NCBI GenBank assembly: GCA_964387365.1 | Contig: CAYLWP010000051.1 | Location: 1-15,336 of the forward strand | Reading direction: 5' to 3' | Source: COE1 sp964387365 | Lineage (GTDB): Bacteria; Bacillota; Clostridia; Lachnospirales; Lachnospiraceae | Length of the DNA: 15,336 bases | Shown here: piece after piece, positions 8,275 to 15,184 of the stretch | How the letters are laid out: every line of letters starts with the position of its first letter | Numbering within the stretch: the stretch's first letter is position 1 | The notes under the pieces: generated by a model | Database searches by the model: none | What the model saw: only the letters and a program-made list of their open reading frames with translations | Told to the model about the DNA's origin: nothing | Translations under genes and position numbers: made by a program

Positions 8275-8295
8275 CTGAAGGGGTTTCTCTTATTA
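8251..8295. terminator. Bidirectional intrinsic terminator between yfhO and the acyl ligase gene
   Basis: A 12-bp stem with one G-U pair (8259-8270 with 8277-8288) has a 6-base loop. A T-rich run follows on the plus strand (8289-8301), and an A-rich run precedes it (8251-8258), giving U residues on the minus strand. It can therefore end both convergent transcripts. The yfhO stop codon (8272-8274) lies in the loop. Confidence 0.85.
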
Positions 8296-10866
8296 TTATT
8301 CTTTGTTTCCCATCCGAACAATGGAATCACGTACTGCATCCATAAACTGCTTCGTTGATTTGTCACCCTGCGCAATTGGCTCTCCAAAGGTAATTTCGAC
8401 ACGATAACGCTTAAAATGTTTCCAGTCAAACAGCCTTGGATATTTTCTGTCATACGGATAGATTTCATACACGCCGTCTATTCTTACCGGCAGAATCTTC
8501 TTACCCGTTTCCTCTGCCAGCTTGGCGGCGCCAAGCTTAAACTCGCCAAGCTTTCCATCTCTGGTTCTTGTTCCTTCCGGATGAATCAGATAGGTATAGC
8601 CTCCCCTGATTACCTGCACACTTCTGCGAATGGAAGGTGCCGACATTCCGTATCTATCTACTGGTATTCCGCCAAGCAGCTTTAGCCATTTTTGCGTTTT
8701 CTTACTTTCAAGATGCTCTCTTTTAGCCATAATACAAATCTTATCCAAGTCGATTAATTTGTGATTATACAGCGCCGAAAAAACAAATACACCGTCAAAA
8801 TGACATTCATGGTTCACACAAACAAGATAGGTATCATCCTTTGGAACATTTTCAATGCCCTTTACTTCAAGCTTCCATAAAAACTGCATCCTTGACATGG
8901 CGTTTGCCAGCTTCTTTATATCTTTCTCGGACTTTGGAAGCGGATATTTCGATAAATCAATGTTATCGCCTTCGCTGCTGTGTTCATCCACTAGGGCGTC
9001 ATACAATTCTCCAACCGTACGGATTGTCTGAATCGATGCGGTAATATCCTCATGGAACTCTGTTTCCAGGGTTGTATACAATTCATACATCTTTAAGGAA
9101 TCAATACCTAAATCTTCAACTAACCGATGATTTCTTGTAATATTCTCAACGGAGCAATACTGTTTGATGATATTAAAAAGTTTTTCCAGATCGGAAAGCT
9201 TTTTATTTTTACCCTCTTCTTTTGACTGACTTGCTTCTGCCTCCAAAAGGTATCTTTTGATTTTTCCGATAGAAGTTTTTTCTATTTTCTCTACAAAGTG
9301 AACTCCGCTCAGCTTATACATAGGCGGCGCACTTTGAGACAGATATAAAAATGCATTTTTGATACTCTCTTTTTGCTGGTCAGTGAAATTATCATCTTTG
9401 ATAAAGAGGTGAATCTGGTCAAACTGCTTATTTCCGGTCGGAATGCCACGGCTTGCCAGCTCGTACTTTGATATTTTTTCAAAGTAATAATCATCTACGT
9501 CGGTCGGCGATACCTTTTTTCCGTTTTGCAAAACGATACTTTCCTTCATACGACCTGTTACATGAAGATTTCCTCTTTTATCAATATATCCCAAATCGCC
9601 GGTTTTAAAGTATCCGTTTTCATCAAATGCTTCCTGCGTTAATTCCGGTTGTCTGAAATATCCTCTCATCATCAATTCCGACTTTACCAGTATTTCGCCG
9701 TTTCCCTCTTCGTCTGTTGGTCCTATTGCAATCTGTATCTCCGGATTTTTATGTACATTACCAACGGTACCCACAACGATTCTGTCACCGATTCCGGTTA
9801 TCGCTATCGGAACTCCGGTTTCTGTGGTTGCATATACATCTGACCATGCTAAGCCAAGACTGAAAAAGAATCTTGCGTTAGAAGCTTTGCTTGGTGTACC
9901 ACCACCGCCAAGGAAGAATATATTTTTTCCGAAAGCCTGGTCTCTAATCCCTTTGAACAGATACCAGCCAAGATTAATTCCAAAATGTCTTCGCAGGAAA
10001 TAACATAATCCCAGAAGAAAATCTACACCCCATTCTGTCAGTGCACCTTTTTCCTGTATTTTGGAACGAATTTTTTGTTCCATTACCTCGTACACCCTGG
10101 GAACAATTGCGAAATAATGCGGCTCGAATTCCAGTAATTTTTTTTGCAGCTTGGTTGCGTTCATATCTTCCATCATACCTAATTCGCAGCCAATAAACAT
10201 GAACACATAACACAAAGTATATCCTGCAATATGATTAAACGGATATACGTAAAGATACTTTGACCGTTCTCTTTTTCCTGCCACTCTGGACAATATAATC
10301 TGCGTTTTTATCACTGATTCATATGATATTTTTATACCCTTCATGCTTCCGGTCGTACCTGAGGAAAAGATAATGGCAATCACATCCGTCTCAGGATCAA
10401 CCGTTTTGTGCGCTTTAACGGATGAAATATCCGTAAAATCGCCATAAGGATGCAAAACCTCATCCTGAATTAACTCAAAAAAGTCCAGTGTATCAGTAAA
10501 CGAAGCTTTCAATAAATGATACAGCTCATCCGTGGTAAAAACAGCCCTTACATCAGAAAAGGTTATCAGCTTTGCCAGCTCTTCCTCCGGTAAGGTGGCA
10601 TCCAACAGAACAGTAGTCATATTGGCATAGGCAAGCGATAATCCGGTAAGTACTGTTCCGGGTGACAGCGGCGATACAAGCGCAACACGGTCTCCCTTTT
10701 GCAGACCGATTCTTGAAAATTCCTTTTCCATACTGCATACAATACGATGCATATCGGCATAGGACATATTTTCTACTGTTTCGTCATCACGCATATACCG
10801 AAACAGATTATCCTCTGCATAAACCTCTCCAATTGAATCAATTTTCTCTCTAAAACTACTATACAT
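8296..10866 (-). CDS. Fused acyl-AMP ligase, acyl carrier protein and PlsC acyltransferase
   Basis: An 856-aa protein with three domains in order. (1) Adenylate-forming ligase, about 1-545: SSGTTGSMKG at 168-177, YATTETG at 345-351, TGD at 422-424, GRMKE at 438-442 and the A10 lysine K535 in SIGKIKR. (2) Acyl carrier domain, about 555-630, with phosphopantetheine serine S590 in LGIDSLKM. (3) PlsC-type acyltransferase, about 645-856, with NHECHFD (H686, D691) and HPEGTR (764-767). The parts suggest that a carboxylic acid, probably a fatty acid, is activated by ATP, loaded on the built-in carrier and passed to a glycerol or lysophospholipid acceptor. E. coli Aas does a related job with its domains in the opposite order and no carrier. 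No signal peptide or clear membrane helix is evident. The ATG at 10866 is favoured by AAGGAGA 6 bases upstream; 17 further in-frame codons upstream run into the promoter. Substrate is not predictable from sequence. Confidence 0.88.
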   Translation of the reverse strand: MYSSFREKIDSIGEVYAEDNLFRYMRDDETVENMSYADMHRIVCSMEKEFSRIGLQKGDRVALVSPLSPGTVLTGLSLAYANMTTVLLDATLPEEELAKLITFSDVRAVFTTDELYHLLKASFTDTLDFFELIQDEVLHPYGDFTDISSVKAHKTVDPETDVIAIIFSSGTTGSMKGIKISYESVIKTQIILSRVAGKRERSKYLYVYPFNHIAGYTLCYVFMFIGCELGMMEDMNATKLQKKLLEFEPHYFAIVPRVYEVMEQKIRSKIQEKGALTEWGVDFLLGLCYFLRRHFGINLGWYLFKGIRDQAFGKNIFFLGGGGTPSKASNARFFFSLGLAWSDVYATTETGVPIAITGIGDRIVVGTVGNVHKNPEIQIAIGPTDEEGNGEILVKSELMMRGYFRQPELTQEAFDENGYFKTGDLGYIDKRGNLHVTGRMKESIVLQNGKKVSPTDVDDYYFEKISKYELASRGIPTGNKQFDQIHLFIKDDNFTDQQKESIKNAFLYLSQSAPPMYKLSGVHFVEKIEKTSIGKIKRYLLEAEASQSKEEGKNKKLSDLEKLFNIIKQYCSVENITRNHRLVEDLGIDSLKMYELYTTLETEFHEDITASIQTIRTVGELYDALVDEHSSEGDNIDLSKYPLPKSEKDIKKLANAMSRMQFLWKLEVKGIENVPKDDTYLVCVNHECHFDGVFVFSALYNHKLIDLDKICIMAKREHLESKKTQKWLKLLGGIPVDRYGMSAPSIRRSVQVIRGGYTYLIHPEGTRTRDGKLGEFKLGAAKLAEETGKKILPVRIDGVYEIYPYDRKYPRLFDWKHFKRYRVEITFGEPIAQGDKSTKQFMDAVRDSIVRMGNKE

Positions 10867-10872
10867 TACAAT

Positions 10873-10879
10873 TCTCCTT
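10873..10879 (-). promoter_or_regulatory. Ribosome binding site that fixes the acyl ligase start
   Basis: AAGGAGA on the minus strand, 6 bases before the ATG at 10866. The longer in-frame start at 10917 has no such site and lies next to the predicted transcription start. Confidence 0.75.
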
Positions 10880-10917
10880 ATATAGCAAAAAATATATACT
10901 ATACGGCATTTTAACAC

Positions 10918-10935
10918 TAATTTTAATTAAAATTA
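10918..10935. promoter_or_regulatory. Perfect 18-bp palindrome, candidate operator
   Basis: TAATTTTAATTAAAATTA equals its own reverse complement over all 18 bases. It overlaps the -10 element (10932-10937) and the predicted start of transcription of the acyl ligase gene, the usual place for a repressor site. Its AT-only make-up raises the odds of chance occurrence. Confidence 0.5.
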
Positions 10936-10960
10936 TAAAGTATTCAGTTTGTTTTGTAAA
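10932..10960 (-). promoter_or_regulatory. Sigma-A promoter of the acyl ligase-ACP-acyltransferase gene
   Basis: TTTACA (10955-10960) and a perfect TATAAT (10932-10937) with 17-base spacing on the minus strand, just downstream of the rqcH stop. A second imperfect inverted repeat, GTAAA/TTTAC with a 7-base centre (10956-10972), covers the -35. The predicted leader is about 58 bases. Confidence 0.8.
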
Positions 10961-10983
10961 TAGTTAGTTTACTTGTATGTTGA

Positions 10984-12726
10984 CTATTTTTCTTCGGCTA
11001 CCCTCAGCACACTAATGTCCGAATCTATCACAAGGGAATAATTGGTGTAATATACTACGAAGCCCAGTTTGGAACCGTTTGGCTTCTTTACGTTCTTCTT
11101 CTGTGTATAATCGATTTCCACCTTTTCCTGTCCTCTTGACTGGGAATAATAGGCTGCAAGCCTTCCCGCTTCCTCAAAGGCTCTGTCCGTCATCTCCGCT
11201 CCGTTTGTTTTCACTACGACATGGGAACCGGGAATTCCTTTTGCGTGGAACCACCAGTCATTGCCGGTAGCAAGCTTAAAGGTCAGTTCTTCGTTCTGAT
11301 AGTTATTCTTTCCCACATAAATATCAAATCCGTCACTGCTGATATAATGAAAAGGCCTGCTCGTGATTTTTTCCTTCTTTGTTCCGCCCTTTCTCCGTAT
11401 ATATCCGCTCTCTATCAGCTCCTCTTTAATCTGCACCAGATCCTCTTCTCTTAAGGCAATATCCAGAGAGGTATTTACTGACTGCAAATGGTCTATTTCC
11501 TCCTTTGTTTCCTGTGTCAGCGTGGTAAGCGCTTCATAGGTTCTCTTAAGTTTCTGATACTTATCAAAGTACTTCTTTGCATTCTCTCCTGTTGTCAGCA
11601 TTGGGTCAAGCGGTATGGTAATCATTTCGTTTGTATAATAATTGAGCGCCTCCATGGACTTTGCCCCCTGTGGAACACCATATCCATATGCATTCAGCAG
11701 CTCTCCGTATACCCTGTAATTTTCTCTTTTTTCCGTGTCCTGCAGCTGCTTTATCTGCAGGTCGTATTTCTTAATATTACGTTCCAGTGCGGTCTGCACA
11801 ATTCTTCGTAAATCAACCGAGCGCTGTCTGATTCGTGTGACCAGATTCTTTTCCGCATAATAATGCTCAAGAAGCTCGGAAACGCTGTCATACAGAACCG
11901 TCTGTTCTTCTTTATAGGAAGTAAGCCTGATTACGGCATATTCCTTGGGTTGCTTATTCTCATATACGACATTTGGCCGGAACTTGCCTTCCTTTACCTC
12001 CTGTAATACCCCACGGAATGCCTCGGTAAGTGCCGCAAGCTCTTCCTGTGTCATATCCCCTGTGGGTCTGTCAGAGTCTACCTTTGCACGGAAGCATACT
12101 TCATGTGCAATGCAGGGAGAAATACCGGTAAAGCCAAGATATATTGCCTTAAATGCCGGCGTACTGTTTGTTCTAAGCTGCTCCTCTATCTCAGCACTTG
12201 TAACCGCAAGCGGGTTCAGCTTATCCTGTGTCTGCGGAATAAAATACTCACTCCCCGGAAGCACCTCCCGCACAGAGCTCACCATGCCTGAAATGTGCTT
12301 AATGCTGTCGATAATCATATTTTTATCATCATAGAAAATGATATTACTGTGCTTTCCCATCAGCTCAATCACAAGATATTTTCGACAGATATCTCCCATT
12401 TCATTCAGATGCTCCAGCTCCAGCCTTACAATACGCTCCAGGCCCGGTTGTGTAACGGAGATAATTCTTGCATTTTGCAGATGTTTTCTTAACAGCATAC
12501 AGAAATTCGGAGCTGTCATCGGACTCGTTTTATTCGAATCCGTCATATAAATCAATGGCAAAGAGGCATCTGCAGACATCAATACCCTGACCTGTCCGCC
12601 GTTATTCTTGATTGTCAGAAGAAGCTCATCCTTCTCCGGCTGCGCAATCTTATAGATTCTTCCGCCTGTTATCTTTTCATCCATCTCTTTTACGATTCCC
12701 GCAATCGTCAGTCCATCAAATGCCAT
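10984..12726 (-). CDS. rqcH: Ribosome quality control protein RqcH (NFACT family)
   Basis: RqcH binds stalled 50S subunits with peptidyl-tRNA and directs C-terminal alanine tailing, which marks the peptide for degradation. The 580-aa product has the family order. The NFACT-N domain starts MAFDGLTIAGIV. A helix-hairpin-helix region follows at about 175-235 and coiled-coil segments at about 290-440. The NFACT-R domain has NDWWFHAKGIPGSHV at about 489-503. It ends shortly after NFACT-R, as Bacillota RqcH proteins do. At the position of the functionally important D97-R98 pair of B. subtilis the residues are E97-R98, a conservative change. The ATG at 12726 matches the conserved N-terminus and has AGGAGGA just upstream; a longer in-frame start (12843) would run through the GC hairpin and is rejected. 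No clear terminator follows, so some read-through into the acyl ligase gene is possible. Confidence 0.93.
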   Translation of the reverse strand: MAFDGLTIAGIVKEMDEKITGGRIYKIAQPEKDELLLTIKNNGGQVRVLMSADASLPLIYMTDSNKTSPMTAPNFCMLLRKHLQNARIISVTQPGLERIVRLELEHLNEMGDICRKYLVIELMGKHSNIIFYDDKNMIIDSIKHISGMVSSVREVLPGSEYFIPQTQDKLNPLAVTSAEIEEQLRTNSTPAFKAIYLGFTGISPCIAHEVCFRAKVDSDRPTGDMTQEELAALTEAFRGVLQEVKEGKFRPNVVYENKQPKEYAVIRLTSYKEEQTVLYDSVSELLEHYYAEKNLVTRIRQRSVDLRRIVQTALERNIKKYDLQIKQLQDTEKRENYRVYGELLNAYGYGVPQGAKSMEALNYYTNEMITIPLDPMLTTGENAKKYFDKYQKLKRTYEALTTLTQETKEEIDHLQSVNTSLDIALREEDLVQIKEELIESGYIRRKGGTKKEKITSRPFHYISSDGFDIYVGKNNYQNEELTFKLATGNDWWFHAKGIPGSHVVVKTNGAEMTDRAFEEAGRLAAYYSQSRGQEKVEIDYTQKKNVKKPNGSKLGFVVYYTNYSLVIDSDISVLRVAEEK

Positions 12727-12731
12727 TTTCG

Positions 12732-12738
12732 TCCTCCT
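12732..12738 (-). promoter_or_regulatory. Ribosome binding site that fixes the rqcH start
   Basis: AGGAGGA on the minus strand lies 5 bases before the ATG at 12726, whose protein begins exactly at the conserved NFACT N-terminus. I see no convincing separate promoter in 12739-12843, so rqcH may be read from the glgA promoter past the hairpin at 12804-12830. Confidence 0.8.
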
Positions 12739-12803
12739 ATCATAAGCGGCTTTCGCCTGCTCTTTGCACCGGGCACCTCTGACAGTGTACCTCAAACGCA
12801 CAG

Positions 12804-12840
12804 CGGGCCACCTCAATGTGAAGTGGCCCGTTTTGTTGTT
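12804..12840 (+). terminator. GC-rich hairpin with a T-run, oriented against the flanking genes
   Basis: Arms CGGGCCAC (12804-12811) and GTGGCCCG (12823-12830) form a perfect 8-bp stem around an 11-base loop, followed on the plus strand by TTTTGTTGTT. Both flanking genes run on the minus strand, where the hairpin lies 14 bases after the glgA stop but has no U-run after it. It may act as an imperfect glgA terminator or as a block to plus-strand transcription. Confidence 0.6.
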
Positions 12841-12843
12841 CAC

Positions 12844-14292
12844 TTATCCGATTAACCAATCATACATTTCCTGATATTTCTCTGCTGAGGTCTTCCAGGA
12901 ATAATCCATTGCCATTGCACGGTCAATAATCTTATTCCACTCGCGTTTCTTGTCATAATAAATCTTCTCTGCATAACGAATCGTCGCCAGCATCTCATGT
13001 GCATTATAATTCGCAAAGCTAAAGCCTGTACCCTTGCTCTCATACTCATTATAAGACTCTACCGTATCCTTGAGACCGCCTGTCTCGCGCACAATCGGAA
13101 TCGTTCCGTAACGCAGGGACATTAACTGACTCAGTCCGCAAGGCTCAAACAGAGACGGCATTAAAAATGCATCACAGGAAGCATAAATCTTGTGTGAAAG
13201 CTCCTCTGAATAATAGATATTCGCAGAAACTCTTCCATGATACTTCCAGTCAAAATGACGGAACATATTCTCATACTGCTCCTCACCGGTTCCCAAAACA
13301 ACAAGCTGGATATCATCCTGACTGAGCATCTCGTCCATGATGTAAGCTACCAGATCCATGCCCTTCTGGTCTGTCAGACGTGATACGATTCCAATCATCA
13401 TCTTCTTATCGTTTTCTTCCAGACCGAGCTGTTTCTGTAAATCTCTCTTATTCTTAATCTTCTCTTTTCTAAAATTAGACGCGTTATAATTACGGGCTAT
13501 ATAAGGATCCGTTGCCGGATTATAATCCTCATAATCAATACCGTTAACAATACCTCTTAAATCGTTACTTCTTGCATTCATCAAGCCTTCCAGCTTCTCT
13601 CCGAAAAAGGCTGTCTTAATCTCCTCCGCATACGTCTGGCTTACTGTCGTGATAGCATCTGCATAGGTAAGTCCGCCCTTCAACAGATTACCATCCTTAA
13701 AATATGCCAGCTTATCCGGTGTAAAGTAAGATGAATCCAGGCCGGTAATACGCTTCACTGTCTTGATATCATACACACCCTGAAACTTCAGGTTGTGAAT
13801 TGTCATAACGGATTTGATTCCACGATAGAACTCACCGCCTGCAAATCGCTCCTTAAGATATACAGGAATAATACCTGTCTGCCAGTCATGGCAATGAATC
13901 ACATCCGGTCTGAAAGCAACTACCGGAAGAATGGATAACGCCGCCTTGGAAAAGAAAACAAACTTGGAAATCTCTTCTACTACACTATCTCCATATGGCT
14001 TTAATCCATTAAAATATTTCTCGTTATCAATAAAGTAATAAGTAATGCCTTCATACTGCGCTTCCAAAACTCCTACATATTCATTCTGTCCAAGAAAGTC
14101 CATATAAAAATGTGTTCTATACTGCATCAAGGACTTCATTTCTTCCTTCATGCACATATACTTTGGGAGAATGACTCTTGCATCAAAGTATCTCTTATCA
14201 TAATACTTCGGTAAAGATCCAACTACATCTGCAAGTCCTCCTGTTTTAATAAACGGTACTCCTTCTGATGCCACAAACAAAATCTTTTTCAT
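12844..14292 (-). CDS. glgA: Glycogen synthase (ADP-glucose type)
   Basis: GT5 enzyme that transfers glucose from ADP-glucose to the non-reducing end of a growing alpha-1,4-glucan. The 482-aa product matches bacterial GlgA length (E. coli 477). The nucleotide-sugar motif KTGGLAD is at 16-22. HDW (H135) is in the N-terminal domain and TIHN near 164-167. SRLTDQKG supplies the phosphate-binding R305 and K310. The C-terminal signature FEPCGLSQ (382-389) holds the catalytic glutamate E383, and ETGGLKDT follows near 403-410. I chose the ATG at 14292, which opens directly on the conserved MKKILFVASE and has AAGGG 8 bases upstream; an ATG at 14313 would add seven residues. No other glycogen genes are adjacent. 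Its own promoter is at 14380-14409. Confidence 0.93.
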   Translation of the reverse strand: MKKILFVASEGVPFIKTGGLADVVGSLPKYYDKRYFDARVILPKYMCMKEEMKSLMQYRTHFYMDFLGQNEYVGVLEAQYEGITYYFIDNEKYFNGLKPYGDSVVEEISKFVFFSKAALSILPVVAFRPDVIHCHDWQTGIIPVYLKERFAGGEFYRGIKSVMTIHNLKFQGVYDIKTVKRITGLDSSYFTPDKLAYFKDGNLLKGGLTYADAITTVSQTYAEEIKTAFFGEKLEGLMNARSNDLRGIVNGIDYEDYNPATDPYIARNYNASNFRKEKIKNKRDLQKQLGLEENDKKMMIGIVSRLTDQKGMDLVAYIMDEMLSQDDIQLVVLGTGEEQYENMFRHFDWKYHGRVSANIYYSEELSHKIYASCDAFLMPSLFEPCGLSQLMSLRYGTIPIVRETGGLKDTVESYNEYESKGTGFSFANYNAHEMLATIRYAEKIYYDKKREWNKIIDRAMAMDYSWKTSAEKYQEMYDWLIG

Positions 14293-14345
14293 AATAGAAT
14301 CCCTTCTTTTCATAATCCCCTTAGGAAACAGTATTTACATTCGCC

Positions 14346-14379
14346 GTTCGTGCATCTCCCGGTTCATGTCTTCACGAAC
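14346..14379. repeat. 7-bp perfect inverted repeat at the glgA transcription start
   Basis: GTTCGTG (14346-14352) and CACGAAC (14373-14379) flank 20 bases. The right arm abuts the -10 box of the glgA promoter, so it covers the predicted start point. It could be an operator or a 5'-end hairpin. Confidence 0.4.
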
Positions 14380-14409
14380 ATTATACTACATAACTAGTTG
14401 ACATGTAAA
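14380..14409 (-). promoter_or_regulatory. Sigma-A promoter of glgA
   Basis: TTTACA (14404-14409) and a perfect TATAAT (14380-14385) with 18-base spacing on the minus strand, in the gap after the Spo0A-like gene. The predicted leader is about 80 bases. I see no strong terminator between the Spo0A-like gene and this promoter, so read-through from the former is possible. Confidence 0.7.
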
Positions 14410-14439
14410 GAAAAGACTCTAAATTGTCCCCCTCTCTTG

Positions 14440-14964
14440 CTACTCCCGATAGTGCAATCTGATTTTATCCGTGATAAGCGCAATAAATTCAGAATTTGTC
14501 GGTTTTCCCTTTCCAACACTAATCGTATAACCAAACAAGGCATCGAGTGTTTCCATATTCCCTCTGCTCCACGCCACCTCGATTGCATGCCGGATGGCAC
14601 GTTCCACACGACTGGAAGTTGTCTGGTACTTTTTGGCAATTGTCGGATACAGCACCTTCGTAATGGAATTCAGCATCTCTGTGTCCCGTACCGACATCAT
14701 AATCGCCTCACGCAGATACTGATATCCCTTAATATGTGCCGGCACTCCAATCTCGTGAATCATATCCGTAACATCCTTTTCCAAGTCGTGTCCTTTATCT
14801 ATCATTTTCTCCTTCGCACTTCCCTGTGGTGCTTCTGTTATGTTCTGTTTTCCTGAAGGTACTGTTATCATAATCTGAAACTCTTTATCCTTTGTAAGTA
14901 ACTCACTCAAAAAGCGAAACATTCTTTCGTTATCCTGTGTAGTCACTACCTTGAGCTGTTCCAT
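14440..14964 (-). CDS. Spo0A-like regulator with most of the receiver domain deleted
   Basis: The 174-aa product has a full Spo0A C-terminal DNA-binding domain (about 65-172): HEIGVPAHIKGYQYLREAI (70-88), ITKVLYPTIAKKY (101-113), the recognition-helix region SRVERAIRHAIEVAW (118-132) and KGKPTNSEFIA (152-162). Compared with B. subtilis Spo0A from memory (267 aa), residues 1-40 still align with receiver strand 1, helix 1 and strand 2 (MEQLKVVTTQDNER against MEKIKVCVADDNRE). About 92 residues, including the phosphoacceptor D56, are then missing and a polar linker takes their place. One acidic-pocket aspartate is Q10; D11 remains. It should bind 0A-box-like DNA but cannot be switched by phosphorylation in the usual way. 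GGAGG 7 bases before the ATG at 14964 sets the start. Whether a full Spo0A exists elsewhere cannot be told from here. Confidence 0.85.
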   Translation of the reverse strand: MEQLKVVTTQDNERMFRFLSELLTKDKEFQIMITVPSGKQNITEAPQGSAKEKMIDKGHDLEKDVTDMIHEIGVPAHIKGYQYLREAIMMSVRDTEMLNSITKVLYPTIAKKYQTTSSRVERAIRHAIEVAWSRGNMETLDALFGYTISVGKGKPTNSEFIALITDKIRLHYRE

Positions 14965-14971
14965 TTTTCTG

Positions 14972-14976
14972 CCTCC
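14972..14976 (-). promoter_or_regulatory. Ribosome binding site that fixes the Spo0A-like start
   Basis: GGAGG on the minus strand, 7 bases before the ATG at 14964. The frame is open for 14 more codons to a TTG at 15006, but those codons fall in a hairpin leader and have no ribosome binding site, so the short receiver is not an artefact of start choice. Confidence 0.8.
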
Positions 14977-14989
14977 ATTCTCTAACTCT

Positions 14990-15025
14990 CCGGGTATCCC
15001 GGTCAATGCCCGAAACAGGCATTGA
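14990..15025 (-). repeat. Two abutting hairpins in the leader of the Spo0A-like gene
   Basis: Inverted repeat TCAATGCC/GGCATTGA (15003-15010 with 15018-15025, 7-base loop) lies directly against CCGGG/CCCGG (14990-14994 with 14998-15002, 3-base loop). No base separates the two stems. Neither is followed by a U-run on the minus strand, so they are not plain terminators. They end 13 bases before the ribosome binding site. Confidence 0.55.
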
Positions 15026-15056
15026 ATGACTAAATACGCTAATATTTGGCAAGGTC

Positions 15057-15062
15057 ATTATA
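15057..15062 (-). promoter_or_regulatory. Candidate -10 box for the Spo0A-like gene
   Basis: A perfect TATAAT on the minus strand about 90 bases before the start codon. No good -35 lies at 16-18 bases; the best is TTGCAT at 18 bases, matching 3 of 6. A TTTGACA at 15069-15075 is too close to act as a -35 and, read on the plus strand, is TGTCAAA, one base off the Spo0A box core TGTCGAA. Confidence 0.35.
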
Positions 15063-15149
15063 TAAGAATGTCAAATTATCATGCAACTGTTACTTTTCGC
15101 AGTATTCCCGCTTAACTATCACAATCCGATATATTCTCTCATAAATGGC

Positions 15150-15182
15150 AAAAAAATAACGCAGGATACTGTAACCCTGCGT
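15150..15182 (-). terminator. Minus-strand intrinsic terminator with no evident gene before it
   Basis: Arms 15176-15182 and 15159-15165 (ACGCAGG/CCTGCGT, perfect 7 bp, 10-base loop) are followed on the minus strand by UA and seven U residues (15150-15156). The plus strand has no T-run, so it works leftward only. Rightward of it on the minus strand lies only the antisense of the tRNA-Val region. It may end an antisense or small RNA, or act as an attenuator for the Spo0A-like gene. Confidence 0.65.
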
Positions 15183-15184
15183 CA

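Noticed and set aside
8395..8401. Exact Spo0A box core (TGTCGAA on the minus strand)
   Set aside because: It lies deep inside the acyltransferase coding region, away from any promoter. A single heptamer is expected by chance in 15 kb.
10867..10917. 17-residue N-terminal extension of the acyl ligase
   Set aside because: It starts next to the predicted transcription start and contains the ribosome binding site of the better ATG.
12381..12387. Second exact Spo0A box core (TGTCGAA on the minus strand)
   Set aside because: Inside rqcH coding sequence, with no promoter nearby; treated as chance.
12727..12843. 39-residue N-terminal extension of RqcH
   Set aside because: It would be translated through the GC-rich hairpin next to glgA, is arginine-rich unlike the rest of the protein, and AGGAGGA points to the ATG at 12726.
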